DNA of 64,000 bases from JAIXWP01 sp964428835 (GTDB taxonomy: Bacteria; Bacteroidota; Bacteroidia; Flavobacteriales_D; Sanyastnellaceae): contig CAYRZQ010000011.1 of the NCBI GenBank assembly GCA_964428835.1, forward strand, positions 1 through 64,000. Direction: 5' to 3'. Below the pieces are notes generated by a model that was not told where the DNA came from, made no database searches, and was given only the letters and a program-made list of their open reading frames with translations. This document shows, piece by piece, positions 54,054 through 63,145 of this stretch (positions are counted from its first letter, which is position 1; each line of letters starts with the position of its first letter). Position numbers and translations under genes: made by a program.

Positions 54054-57000
54054 GATTCCACCATGTATTCCAACTCGGGATATTTCTTTAATTCCTTCAC
54101 CAAATCATTTGATACCGCCACCTTATTGTGCGACAAACTAGGAAGCAATAACTCTGTATTGCCATCCTTAATTTTAAAACGCATTTGTGTCTTTCCCTGA
54201 CCGCTTTGAATCAAGGATGTCAGATTGTCAATCATAGTGGAACTCACATATTCCAAAGGAACTGTTATGGTGAGGTAGCGCGCCATCTTTTCGCGAATCT
54301 CATACAAAGGTTCCACACGGCTCACCTTAAACTCCAAACCCTTATCGGCATCTGGTCCAAACTTTTTCACTTGGATACGTCCGGCGATAAATAAGAAATG
54401 TCCCTTTTGTAATAAGTGACGATACTTCATATAATCTTCACCGAATAATACGAACTCAAAACTGCCTTCGTAATCTTCCATTTTAAAAGTTCCGAAAGGC
54501 TTATTGCTAGCGCGCGCCACTTTCTCTATCACCTCTGTTACCATGCCCGCAAGCTTCAACTCACGGTTCTTGTTTTGCTCCATATCCTGAAGCAAAGTCA
54601 ATCCTCCCTCCGAACAGAAACTTCTTATTTCCAATTCAAAGTCATCCATCGGATGTCCGCTGATAAACATTCCAACGACTTCTTTTTCTTTTGATAATTG
54701 TGAAAGTGTATCCCACGGTTCTACCACTGGTGGCTGCGGCTCTGGCATTGCTGCCTCCGCCATATCTCCAAACAAAGAAACCTGAGAAGTATTCTTACTT
54801 TCACGAATACTATTTGCGTATTTCAGCAATGTTTCTATAAATGTTTCAGACTTACCATCAGGAGCAAAATAAGCAGCGCGTTGAATGTTAAAACCATCCA
54901 GCGCTCCTGCCAATGCCAACGATTCAAGTACTTTTTTGTTACCAGCCTTCGCATCAATGCGCTCCATGAAATCGAAGATATTCTTGTAAGGACGAATCTT
55001 CCTTTCCTTCACAATACTCTCCACCGCATTCTCCCCTACTCCTTTCACCGCTGCCAGTCCAAATCGAATCTCACCTTTTTGATTTACGGTGAACATCGCA
55101 TTCGATTCGTTTACATCAGGCCCCAATACAGGAATGTTTTGCAATTTACATTCTTGCATAAAGAAAGTTACTTGCTTGATATCACTGAGGTTGTTTGACA
55201 ATACCGCCGCCATATATTCAGCAGGATAATGAGCCTTTAAATAAGCCGTCTGATATGCCACCCAAGCATAACAAGTAGAGTGCGACTTGTTGAAAGCATA
55301 ACTCGCAAACGCCTCCCAGTCTGTCCAAATTTTCTCAAGCTTGTCTGCCGGATGTCCGTTTTTAGTGGCTCCATCCATGAACTTGCCCTTCATTTTATCC
55401 AAGACATCCTTTTGCTTTTTACCCATTGCTTTACGCAATACGTCGGCCTCACCTTTTGAAAATCCCGCGAGCTTTTGCGAAAGCAACATTACCTGCTCCT
55501 GATATACGGTGATACCATAGGTTTCCTTCAGGTATTCTTCCATATCGGGCAAGTCGTAGGTAATCGCCTCGGTACCATGCTTACGCTTGATAAAACTCGG
55601 GATATATTCCAGCGGTCCTGGACGGTACAAAGCGTTCATTGCAATCAAGTCATCGAAGACCGTAGGCTTTAGATCGCGCAAGTACTTTCTCATTCCATCA
55701 CTTTCGTATTGGAATATCGCCACTGTTTCGCCGCGTTGAAATAACTGATAGGTCTTTTCATCATCGAGAGGAATAGCATCAATATCGATGTCTATTCCTT
55801 TCGTCTCCTTCACCATACGAATGGTGTGTTTGATAAGCGTAAGTGTTTTAAGCCCCAAGAAGTCCATCTTCAAAAGACCTGCACTTTCTACCACGCTGTT
55901 GTCAAACTGCGTGCACCACATATCGCTATCTTTCGCGGTGGCTACTGGAACAAACTTGGTGATATCATCAGGAGTGATGATGACACCGCACGCATGAATA
56001 CCCGTGTTACGTACCGATCCTTCAAGGATTCCTGCCATCTGTAGCACCTTTCCTTCATTGGTAGTACTTTTATAGATTTCACGAAGTTGCTTTGCATTCA
56101 ACAGATCATCACCGTTGAGTTTTGAAGCAAGTTCCTTATCATCATATTTGAAAATCTTTGCAAGGTCGCCGTCGGGCACGAGCTTCGCGATGCGGTCGGT
56201 GTCGGGCAATGGCAATTCGAACACACGTCCTGCATCACGAATGGATGACTTGGCAGCCATTGTACCATAAGTAATAATCTGCGCCACCATGTTGTTGCCG
56301 TACTTCGCTCGCACATAGTCTATCACTTTATCACGACCTTCATCATCAAAGTCGATATCGATATCGGGAAGTGACACACGTTCTGGATTCAAGAAACGCT
56401 CAAAGAGAAGATTGTATTTAATCGGATCCACGTTCGTGATACCGATGCAATAAGCAACAGCGCTGCCAGCAGCAGAGCCGCGGCCTGGGCCTACGCTCAC
56501 TCCCATCTCTCTCGCTTTGGCACAAAAATCTTGAACAATCAAAAAGTAACCTGGATATCCAGAGTTCTCAATTGTCTTCAATTCAAAATCTATGCGTTCA
56601 GTAATCTCTGGCGCTACCTCTGTATAACGTCGTTTCGCACCTTCAAAAGTGAGATATCTGAGATATGCGTTTTCTCCTCGCTTACCGCCATCTTCGAGAT
56701 CAAGTGGATTTTGAAACTCTTGAGGAATTTCAAATTTCGGAAGAAGAACTTCTCGAGCGAGTTTATACTCTTCACACTTATCCGCGATTTCGACTGTCAT
56801 CGCAAGCGCCTCGGGCATGTCGGAAAATAATTCCGCCATCTCCTCAGTCGTCTTAATGTAAAATTGGTCATTGGGTAATCCGAAACGAAACTCACGTCCA
56901 CGTTTACCAATGTATTTAGATGGCTTACTAACGTATTCGCCCTCCTTCACGCACACCAACGCATCCTGCGCTTCGGCCTCAGTGCGTTCGTTGTAGTAAC

Positions 57001-58339
57001 TTGAATTTGCAGCGAAATATTTGACATCATATTTTTGACAAAACCGAATGAGTACTCGGTTTACGTAATCTTCCTCTTCGAGTCCGTGGCGATTGATTTC
57101 AGCATAAAAATCCTCACCGAAATTGGACTTCCACCACACGAATAATTCTTCCGCTTTTTCCTCACCAAAATTTAAAATAGTGTAAGGAATCTCGCCATAC
57201 ATGCCACCTGTGGTGACTATCAAATTTTCTTTGTATTGTAATAAACGCTCTTTATCTATTCGAGGAACATAATAAAATCCTTCTGTGAAAGCTATTGACG
57301 ATAACTTAGCAAGATTGTGATATCCATCTTTATTCTTTGCTAAAATCACCGTTTGAAATCCGTCATCCTTATTGGACTTATCAGTGAGGTCGCGACAAAT
57401 ATTCAACTCACACCCTACGATAGGTTTCACTCCAATTTTTAACGCTTCACTTACAAACTGAAACGCTCCCATCATATTTCCATGATCGGTAATCGCTATC
57501 GCCGGCCAACCGCAGGCCTTAGCCTTCTTCACCATCGCCGCAATCTCAGTAGTAGATTGTAGTACTGAATACTGAGAGTGAACGTGCAGGTGAACGAAAG
57601 AAATAGAATCGGAATGAGAAACAGAATGAGAAACAGAATGAGAATGAGAATCAGAAGGAGAAGGAGTTGCGGCAGCAGGGGCAGCAGGGGATTTGAAGTT
57701 GCTGTCTTCTAGAATGGGAGCGTCGTAAACTACTGAGGAAGGATCGGTGACTTCCTTTATAGTGATGACTCTATTTTGAATCAAACCGAAAAAACACTTC
57801 GAAGTAGCATCCACGTCGAAAGCCGCGTCGTGCGCCTCTTCGAAAGCAACACCAAAAAGTTTGATGTGAAGTTCTGTGAGCGTAGGCCACTTAAATTTTC
57901 CGCCCTTACCACCCGGAATGGCACAAAAATCAGTTGACAAATCCTTTGTATCAAGGGATTTTTTTGTCTTCAATACCAACTCGCCAAATCCTTTTCGGTA
58001 ATACTCAGCGCCCATAATATTGATATCAAATTCAATATTATGGCCGGCAATATATTCGGCTCTATTGAGGTCTTCTTGAAAAATCTCCAATACTTTTTGA
58101 AGCGGCTGTCCCTCGCGCATCGCACGCTCTGTGCTGATTCCGTGGACTTTCTCCGCATTGAAAGGAATACTATAACCTTCCGGTTGAATGATATAATTCC
58201 CCCTGTTGACAAGCTTGCCCGAAAAGTCGTGCAATTGCCAGGCAAGCTGAACACAACGCGGCCAATTGTTAGAATCCGTAATAGGTGCATTCCAACTACC
58301 AGGCAGACCTGTTGTCTCTGTATCAAATATTAAAAACAT
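54054..58339 (-). CDS. dnaE: DNA polymerase III alpha subunit with N-terminal DnaQ-like exonuclease (partial, 3' end in N gap)
   Basis: About 1428 codons remain; the C terminus is lost in the gap. N-terminal exonuclease (about 1-195): IFDTETTGLPG (ExoI), AGHNIEFDINIMG (ExoII), EAHDAAFDVDAT (ExoIII), all acidic residues intact, so proofreading is probably built in. A low-complexity Ser/His linker (about 220-245) is encoded by a purine-rich repeat. Then the PHP domain (HLHVHSQYS, ITDHGNMMG), polymerase palm with DIDIDFDDEGRDKV, fingers (GMRKYLRDLKP, RKAMGKK), and the OB-fold region (LKLAGMVTEVIEK). The exonuclease fusion is known from Flavobacteriia. The closing residues EYMVE mark where real sequence stops. 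Confidence 0.93.
57611..57665. repeat. Purine-rich repeat inside dnaE encoding a Ser/His-rich linker
   Basis: The plus strand shows repeated GAATGAGAAACA units, then GAATGAGAATCAGAAGGAGAAG. On the coding strand this gives SHSHSVSHSVSHSDS between the exonuclease and PHP domains. A related purine tract occurs at 61135-61165. Confidence 0.7.
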
Positions 58340-58376
58340 GAATTCTTTTTGCTTAAATGAACAAACTGATAACTTA

Positions 58377-58523
58377 TCAAGGTAAAATTTCCTTTATTGT
58401 TCCTTGATCACTTACAAACAACTTCCTACCTTCTGCCTTCTTCTTTTCTCTTAATTTTTGAGCCGAAATTCTCATAGCATTTTTAATTACATCTATGAGG
58501 GAAACACTGTCTTTATTGACCAT
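58377..58523 (-). CDS. Small 48-aa protein overlapping the zeta-toxin-like gene, candidate partner or antitoxin
   Basis: The ATG at 58523 lies within the last codons of the zeta-like gene (11-base overlap) and the frame runs 48 codons to TGA at 58377. The product has a basic helix (AMRISAQKLREKKKAEGR) followed by a short strand-turn-strand (LFVSDQGTIKEILP). This layout, a charged helix then hxVxxxGxhxxhxP, is what I recall of small proteins encoded beside zeta-like AAA kinases in many bacteria. The tight overlap supports joint translation. An antitoxin or chaperone role is inference. dnaE starts 37 bases further on. Confidence 0.65.
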   Translation of the reverse strand: MVNKDSVSLIDVIKNAMRISAQKLREKKKAEGRKLFVSDQGTIKEILP

Positions 58524-59091
58524 CTGACAACCGTTTTATTATGTTTAATTTAACTTCATCTGTTACTATTAAATGCCCTGAAATTGCCTTTTCAGCGATT
58601 AATTCTGAATCTAATTTTGAGTTATCATATATCAACGCAACGTCAACAATTGGAAGATATAGCTCAAACAAATTCCTAAGGCCAGAGTAATAGCGGCGTT
58701 GAATAACACCCTCTTCAATATAATGCCCCCCTTCTTCCACTCTCTTCGCCACCCTGCTGATTGCGAGTTGAACCGAGTCCAACCACAAAAATATTAGCGT
58801 TACAAAATAGCCTTTTGACCGTGCATCATTAATTGTGTGAACAAAAGACCTCGTAGATAAAGTTGTCTCAAATGCAAAATCTGAATTAGATTTAATCAAT
58901 TCCTCAATTCGATTCAACATTATCCTACCAGCTTCAATGGAAACACTCTCGGGTTGAAACGGAGATAATCCTCTTGCTATCTCGTCTGCGTTCACAAATT
59001 CTTTACAATCCAATATCTCTGGCAAGATGTTAAAGGAGGCAGTCGTTTTACCTGCGCCATTGCAACCTCCAATGATATAAAGCCTTTTCAT
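58513..59091 (-). CDS. Zeta-toxin-like P-loop kinase
   Basis: 192 residues. Walker A GGCNGAGKTT (about 8-17), NADEIARGLSPF (about 34-45, the substrate side), FETTLSTRSF (about 74-83), and an arginine-bearing lid (RVAKRVEEGGHYIEEGVIQRR). This is the zeta/PezT-like family, whose toxins phosphorylate UDP-N-acetylglucosamine; many chromosomal relatives of this compact type have no proven toxicity. It is followed by an overlapping 48-codon gene. The promoter box TATATTTG (59100-59107) sits 8 bases before the ATG. Confidence 0.82.
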   Translation of the reverse strand: MKRLYIIGGCNGAGKTTASFNILPEILDCKEFVNADEIARGLSPFQPESVSIEAGRIMLNRIEELIKSNSDFAFETTLSTRSFVHTINDARSKGYFVTLIFLWLDSVQLAISRVAKRVEEGGHYIEEGVIQRRYYSGLRNLFELYLPIVDVALIYDNSKLDSELIAEKAISGHLIVTDEVKLNIIKRLSDGQ

Positions 59092-59099
59092 TCCTACTT

Positions 59100-59107
59100 C
59101 AAATATA
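59100..59107 (-). promoter_or_regulatory. -7 box of the zeta-like kinase gene
   Basis: TATATTTG on the minus strand, exact TAnnTTTG, 8 bases before the ATG at 59091. It lies just upstream within the gap to the TrmH-type gene, so the pair may have its own transcript. Confidence 0.4.
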
Positions 59108-59119
59108 GAGAATTTATAA

Positions 59120-59788
59120 TCAGATTTCTCCTTTGTTGTAAAGCTCTAACAAATGCTGACTCCACTGAATAGTGCGCTTGGCCCACTCTATTTTAAGGGC
59201 TAATTTTTCTTCATCTGAAAGCTGCCATTGGATATCAGAGGCACGAAGTTTTTCAATCAATGTTTGCATGATAACAGCTGAGGCTACTGATACATTCAAA
59301 CTCTCAGTAAAACCATACATTGGAATTACTACATTTTCATCTGCCAATGTCTTCATTTTATCACTTACACCTGTCAGTTCTGTTCCCATTACAATGGCTG
59401 TTTTCTGGGTGATATCCAACTGATCCAAGGGCTTTGCATTTTCATGCAACGCAGTAGCTACTATTTTATAGCCGCGCGCTTTTAGATCGCGAATACATGC
59501 CTCTGTATTATTCTCCGCTTCGTTGTATTGATGCAAGGTGAGCCAATCATAAGATCCGCGTGCAATACGGCGATGTAGAAAAAAACTATTTCGATTTTCA
59601 ATCGAATAAATATCCTGAATACCCCAGCTCTCCATGCTCCTTACAATCGCACTTGAGTTGTGGGTTTGATATACATCCTCCATCACCAATGCCAGATGGC
59701 GCGTGCGATTGGCCACTACCCTATCAAACAGCTCCCGCTTTCTTTCCGTGAGATGTTCGCTCAATAAATCGTATAACTTTTGTGACAT
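59120..59788 (-). CDS. trmH: TrmH-type tRNA 2'-O-methyltransferase (SPOUT)
   Basis: 222 residues from MSQKLYDLLSEHL. SPOUT knot motifs: VMEDVYQTHNSSAIVRS (motif 1 with Asn and Arg), TAIVMGTELTGVSDKM (motif 2), IPMYGFTESLNVSVASAVIM (motif 3). The C-terminal helix LALKIEWAKRTIQWSQHLLE is typical of TrmH, which methylates G18 ribose in tRNA. A TTG start at 59797 would lie inside a promoter box (59795-59802), so the ATG at 59788 was chosen. Confidence 0.9.
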   Translation of the reverse strand: MSQKLYDLLSEHLTERKRELFDRVVANRTRHLALVMEDVYQTHNSSAIVRSMESWGIQDIYSIENRNSFFLHRRIARGSYDWLTLHQYNEAENNTEACIRDLKARGYKIVATALHENAKPLDQLDITQKTAIVMGTELTGVSDKMKTLADENVVIPMYGFTESLNVSVASAVIMQTLIEKLRASDIQWQLSDEEKLALKIEWAKRTIQWSQHLLELYNKGEI

Positions 59789-59794
59789 CGTTTG

Positions 59795-59802
59795 CAAAAA
59801 TA
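59795..59802 (-). promoter_or_regulatory. -7 box of the TrmH-type gene, leaderless spacing
   Basis: TATTTTTG on the minus strand, exact TAnnTTTG, ending 6 bases before the ATG at 59788. It lies next to the HU terminator. Confidence 0.45.
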
Positions 59803-59813
59803 TGGAGAATAAA

Positions 59814-59843
59814 AAAGGGCTAGCTCGTTGGAGTTAGCCCTTT
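59814..59843 (-). terminator. Intrinsic terminator of the HU gene
   Basis: AAAGGGCTAGCTC (59814-59826), loop GTTG, GAGTTAGCCCTTT (59831-59843), one G-T pair. On the minus strand the stem is followed by a T run. Confidence 0.88.
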
Positions 59844-59866
59844 AATTTTTTTGTTGGTGAGGTTGA

Positions 59867-60139
59867 TTACTTCACTTTAGTCTGAAGCTCAGCACCAGCC
59901 TTGAAACGTACTACGTTCTTAGCTTTGATAGTGATTTCCTTACCAGTCTGTGGGTTACGACCTTTACGAGCGGCACGCTTAGTAACGCTGAAAGAACCGA
60001 AACCTACTAGAGCTACACGGTCTCCTTTCTTAAGAGCCTTTGTAGTTGATTCGATGAAACCATCGAGAGCTTTCTTTGCATCAGCCTTAGAAAGCTTTGC
60101 GCTAGAAGCAATTGCTTCAATCAATTCTGCTTTGTTCAT
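59867..60139 (-). CDS. HU-family DNA-binding protein
   Basis: 90 residues, standard length. MNKAELIEAIASSAKLSKAD at the N terminus, GDRVALVGFGSFSV in the core, and the arm RKGRNPQTGKEI with the conserved Arg-Asn-Pro. It is a homodimeric nucleoid protein that bends DNA. The leader is about 50 bases, with a 6-bp hairpin (60169-60184, ACAAGC/GCTTGT). Promoter at 60192-60223 and terminator at 59814-59843 make it a self-contained unit. Confidence 0.96.
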   Translation of the reverse strand: MNKAELIEAIASSAKLSKADAKKALDGFIESTTKALKKGDRVALVGFGSFSVTKRAARKGRNPQTGKEITIKAKNVVRFKAGAELQTKVK

Positions 60140-60191
60140 TGTATTTATTGATTTTTAGGGTTAAACAAACAAGCTTTTGCTTGTACAGCGC

Positions 60192-60223
60192 CAAATGTAG
60201 AAGACTAAACTTCACGTAAGCAA
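60192..60223 (-). promoter_or_regulatory. Promoter of the HU gene
   Basis: Minus strand TTG (60223-60221), 21 bases, TACATTTG (60199-60192); exact -7 match. Confidence 0.55.
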
Positions 60224-60346
60224 GAGTTAACGCGGAAAAATGAGCCTTTTGTTGATAAAACACTAGCGTTGTTAATAAGGACGGGGTTTTATGGTTAAAA
60301 AAAGCCCCTATTCATAGGCTTTTCGAACCTTTTTTCGGCAATTCCG

Positions 60347-60354
60347 TATTTTTG
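60347..60354 (+). promoter_or_regulatory. -7 box of the cupredoxin-like gene
   Basis: TATTTTTG, exact TAnnTTTG, 19 bases before the ATG at 60374. Confidence 0.4.
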
Positions 60355-60373
60355 CACTATCAATAATCCTCGA

Positions 60374-60970
60374 ATGAAACACTTATTCATACTCATTTTT
60401 ATAGCCCTCACCTCCCCTGTCTTGGCTACAGTGTGGAATGTTGAGGTCGGCGGCGAATCAGGAAGCACCACTAACCCTCCTTATTATAGTCCTCAAAATC
60501 TGACTATTCTCGAAGGAGATCAAATCGTGTGGAACTGGGTGGGCGGACCATTCAACGTTACCTGCACAGGAGGACCTCAGCCATTTGCTTCGGGAAATTT
60601 GCTCCCCGGACAAAGCTTTAGTTTCACTTTTACAGTATCAGGTATCTACACTTTTGAATGCACCATCGCCGATCACGCTCAAACCATGTTCGGCTCTGTA
60701 TTCGTATTTCCTACAGGAACAAGCAACGTAGGAGAGCTTAAACAAAATAACATTAATATATATCCGAACCCTGCAACAGATCAGATAACCATAGAAACAA
60801 AAATTGACTATTCCTCCATTCAGCTTATTAGCAATGAAGGAAAAGTAATTCAAATGTGGAATACTCCAGGTTTAAAATCAGTCGATCTCAGCGCTTTTCC
60901 CGCTGGAATATACTTTATCCAAATTACCAGCGATCGTGTTGTTTCAAGAAAGCGTATTGTGAAACAATAG
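60374..60970 (+). CDS. Cupredoxin-fold protein with T9SS sorting domain
   Basis: 198 residues. Signal peptide (MKHLFILIFIALTSPVLA). Cupredoxin domain about 20-118: NLTILEGDQIVWNWVGGP, SFTFTVSGIYTFECTIADHA, MFGSVFVF. The C-terminal copper loop has Cys, His and Met (ECTIADHAQTM). At the usual first-His position (GxHNV) it reads GPFNVTC, so one type-1 copper ligand appears replaced by Phe; copper binding is therefore doubtful. Residues about 125-198 are a type IX secretion sorting domain (NIYPNPATDQITIET, FPAGIYFIQI, ending RKRIVKQ). The product is secreted or surface-bound. Confidence 0.85.
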   Translation: MKHLFILIFIALTSPVLATVWNVEVGGESGSTTNPPYYSPQNLTILEGDQIVWNWVGGPFNVTCTGGPQPFASGNLLPGQSFSFTFTVSGIYTFECTIADHAQTMFGSVFVFPTGTSNVGELKQNNINIYPNPATDQITIETKIDYSSIQLISNEGKVIQMWNTPGLKSVDLSAFPAGIYFIQITSDRVVSRKRIVKQ

Positions 60971-61036
60971 TTTAATCGTTTAGCGGATTGAACTCGTTGC
61001 TATAACTAAGAGAGGATACATGCATCAGCGGTTCAG

Positions 61037-61069
61037 CCCCTCTCCTTTGGAGAGGGGTTGGGGTGAGGC
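61037..61069. repeat. Palindromic dispersed-repeat-like element
   Basis: CCCCTCTCC, loop TTT, GGAGAGGGG (61037-61057), followed by the tail TTGGGGTGAGGC. GC content is much higher than in the surrounding DNA. The same palindrome plus GGGGTGAGG tail is a recurring intergenic motif in many draft bacterial genomes, similar in style to REP elements. Confidence 0.7.
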
Positions 61070-61134
61070 CTAAGGCTGGAAGAAAATCACTTATATCCTT
61101 CTAATTTCATTACTACTCATCAACAGTTTTTTTT

Positions 61135-61165
61135 AGAATGAGAAGCAGTAGCAGAAGGAGAATGA
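61135..61165. repeat. Purine-rich tract related to the dnaE linker repeat
   Basis: AGAATGAGAAGCAG, TAGCAGAAGGAGAATGA on the plus strand, sharing AGAATGAGAAxCAG and AGAAGGAGAA with 57640-57665 in dnaE. Confidence 0.5.
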
Positions 61166-61219
61166 ATAGAGATTTGAGATTGAGTCTGAATTAACTCAAT
61201 CCACAAAACGGATTAAAGC

Positions 61220-62530
61220 CTACCTAGAAATTTTCTTGTAAACTAAATAAAACAACGCACCCACGGGAATAATCAATAGTCCGAAATATGCAGAAGGATC
61301 GTCGCTTTTTGCGTTCATGTAAATAAACCAGCCGACAACAGCTATAAATATAGCTGGTAGAATCGGATACAAAGGAGCTTTGAAGCCAGCTACGGTCTCC
61401 TTATCGCGTGTGCGTGCTACAAAAATCCCAATGCACGTGAGCAGTAAGAAAAACCACTCGGTGATAGTAACATAGGTATATAGATTTTCGAAGCCTTTCC
61501 AAATGAAAATTAAAAGAATACTAATTACTGACTGTAAAATGATTGCATTGAGCGGCACACCAAAGCGTGGATGATCTTTCGCAAACATTTTAAAGAAAAT
61601 TCCTTCCACACTCATTTGACGAATGATACGAGGCGTAGCGAGAATATAAAGTCCTGCACAACCAAACACCGAAATGGCAATCAAAGCTGCGACTGCCTTT
61701 TCACTACCAGGAATAATCTTGCCCATTGCATCTGAAGCAAGTGTAGAGCTATTCTGAATGGTAGTAGTGTCCAATACCTTCATATACCCCATATTGCAAA
61801 GTACATAGGTCAATGTCACCACAGTAGTGCCTATAATCATCGCCAATGGAATATTACGCTTTGGATTGCTGGCGTCGCCTGCCACAAAGCTGGCATAGTG
61901 CCAACCTGTGTACGACCACAACACACCTACAAAAGCCTTTGCGTAATTAGATCCGCCGCTGGCGGCAGCATCAACCACGACAGCACCGGCAGTATCAAAA
62001 ATATCGCGCGTGCCCAGAAATAAAGCCGCAATCAAAATCCCATAAATACCAACGATTTTGAGAACAGTAGAAATATTCGCAAACCACTCGCTCGACTTGA
62101 TACCGAACGTATTGAATAACGTCAGTATAACCACTGAAATAGCAGCCACAAGAGGTTTGTATTCATCTGCAAAGGGGACAAATTTCTGTGAATAATCAGC
62201 GAATACTATTATGAGCGCCGCTATAGTTCCTGACGAAACCACTGTAAACAAGCTCCATCCATATAGGAATGCAGGCAATGGACCAATGGTCTTGTTCAGA
62301 TAGGTGTACAAGCCACCTCCGCCGGAATAGCGCGAGCCCAACTCTGCGAATACCAAGGCACCAATCAATGAAATGAGGCCACCAGCGACCCAAAGCAAAA
62401 TCATCTCCGTAGAGTCGGGTACCGCCTTGGCAATATCTGTTGGAGTCTTGAATATCCCTGATCCAATCGTGCTTCCGATGGCAATCATGGTAAGGGCAAA
62501 AAGAGAAAGGCCTTTGGTATTTTGACTCAT
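61220..62530 (-). CDS. APC-superfamily amino acid permease
   Basis: 436 residues with about twelve membrane helices. The first helix has the APC substrate motif GSTIGSGIFKTP. Other markers are SRYSGGGGLYTYLNKTIG, FAYAGWH-like SYTGWHYASFVAGDASNPKR, and a final pair of helices before a basic end. It resembles the LAT/YfnA-like branch of amino acid and polyamine transporters; the substrate is not assigned. The start at 62530 is supported by a TACATTTG box 22 bases upstream. Confidence 0.88.
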   Translation of the reverse strand: MSQNTKGLSLFALTMIAIGSTIGSGIFKTPTDIAKAVPDSTEMILLWVAGGLISLIGALVFAELGSRYSGGGGLYTYLNKTIGPLPAFLYGWSLFTVVSSGTIAALIIVFADYSQKFVPFADEYKPLVAAISVVILTLFNTFGIKSSEWFANISTVLKIVGIYGILIAALFLGTRDIFDTAGAVVVDAAASGGSNYAKAFVGVLWSYTGWHYASFVAGDASNPKRNIPLAMIIGTTVVTLTYVLCNMGYMKVLDTTTIQNSSTLASDAMGKIIPGSEKAVAALIAISVFGCAGLYILATPRIIRQMSVEGIFFKMFAKDHPRFGVPLNAIILQSVISILLIFIWKGFENLYTYVTITEWFFLLLTCIGIFVARTRDKETVAGFKAPLYPILPAIFIAVVGWFIYMNAKSDDPSAYFGLLIIPVGALFYLVYKKISR

Positions 62531-62552
62531 AGAGGGCTTGATTTAGTGCTGC

Positions 62553-62560
62553 CAAATGTA
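62553..62560 (-). promoter_or_regulatory. -7 box of the APC permease gene
   Basis: TACATTTG on the minus strand, exact TAnnTTTG, 22 bases before the ATG. It lies 13 bases from the opposing box at 62574-62581, so the divergent promoters share DNA. Confidence 0.45.
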
Positions 62561-62573
62561 ACTGCTTTGTGCC

Positions 62574-62581
62574 TATTTTTG
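62574..62581 (+). promoter_or_regulatory. -7 box of the unknown gene-dapA operon
   Basis: TATTTTTG, exact TAnnTTTG, 9 bases before the ATG at 62591. It lies inside the longer open frame that begins at 62522, which favours the 62591 start. Confidence 0.45.
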
Positions 62582-62590
62582 GCACCTGCT

Positions 62591-63145
62591 ATGAAGGCAA
62601 TAAGAAACATAAAAGAATCGCTTGGTCGAAGAATGCTCCGAAAGGAATCTGCCCCCGCTCGTCAACGAAGTGGAGGCAACTTCAATAGCGCCCAAAAGAT
62701 TGGTATACTTTATCTGGATAAGGATGAGGCGCAATACAACCTCGTTCGCAACTACGCAAAACACCTCAAAGATCAATTTGACGTGAAGCACGTGCATGCG
62801 CTTGGTTTTGTGGATTTGCCAGCGAAAAAATTGCCCGCTTATCAAACTCAAATTTTGGAAGCATCTTTTTTCAGTCGTGAAGATGTCAACTGGCACTTCA
62901 AACCCTTGAAGAATGTAGATAATTTCATTCGCGAGGAATTTGACATACTTATCGACTTGAGCGGAGGCAATACAGTGCCACTCAACTACGTGCTCAAGCT
63001 CAGTATGGCCAAAATGAAAGTAGGATTAGCAGCAACCCGCGGAGATAAATATTACGACTTCATGGTCAATATGGGCGCCGAAGCACCCCTTGACAAATTC
63101 ATCGAACAACTCAACTTGTATTTAAGCAACCCTAAAATAAAATGA
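62591..63145 (+). CDS. Conserved Bacteroidota protein of unknown function, 184 aa
   Basis: From MKAIRNIKESLG. A basic N terminus (RRMLRKESAPARQRSGG) is followed by an alpha/beta domain: KIGILYLDKDEAQYNLVRNY, DVKHVHALGFVD, FDILIDLSGGNTVPLNYVLK, MKVGLAATRG, and YDFMVNMG. I recognise this as a protein commonly found beside dapA in Flavobacteriia (possibly the DUF6913 group), without known function. Its stop overlaps the dapA start (ATGA), so they are co-translated. The longer frame to 62522 would run into the divergent permease start and past a promoter box. Confidence 0.75.
   Translation: MKAIRNIKESLGRRMLRKESAPARQRSGGNFNSAQKIGILYLDKDEAQYNLVRNYAKHLKDQFDVKHVHALGFVDLPAKKLPAYQTQILEASFFSREDVNWHFKPLKNVDNFIREEFDILIDLSGGNTVPLNYVLKLSMAKMKVGLAATRGDKYYDFMVNMGAEAPLDKFIEQLNLYLSNPKIK

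Larger units (their letters stand above)
60971..61219. other. Intergenic region carrying two repeat-like elements
   Basis: About 250 bases between convergent genes. It contains the palindromic element at 61037-61069 and the purine tract at 61135-61165. No gene or clear terminator was seen. Confidence 0.5.

Noticed and set aside
53888..54141. Frames reading across the N run, including a dnaE fusion ending in the hydrolase strand
   Set aside because: The N run has unknown length; the apparent continuity is an artefact of 100 placeholder bases.
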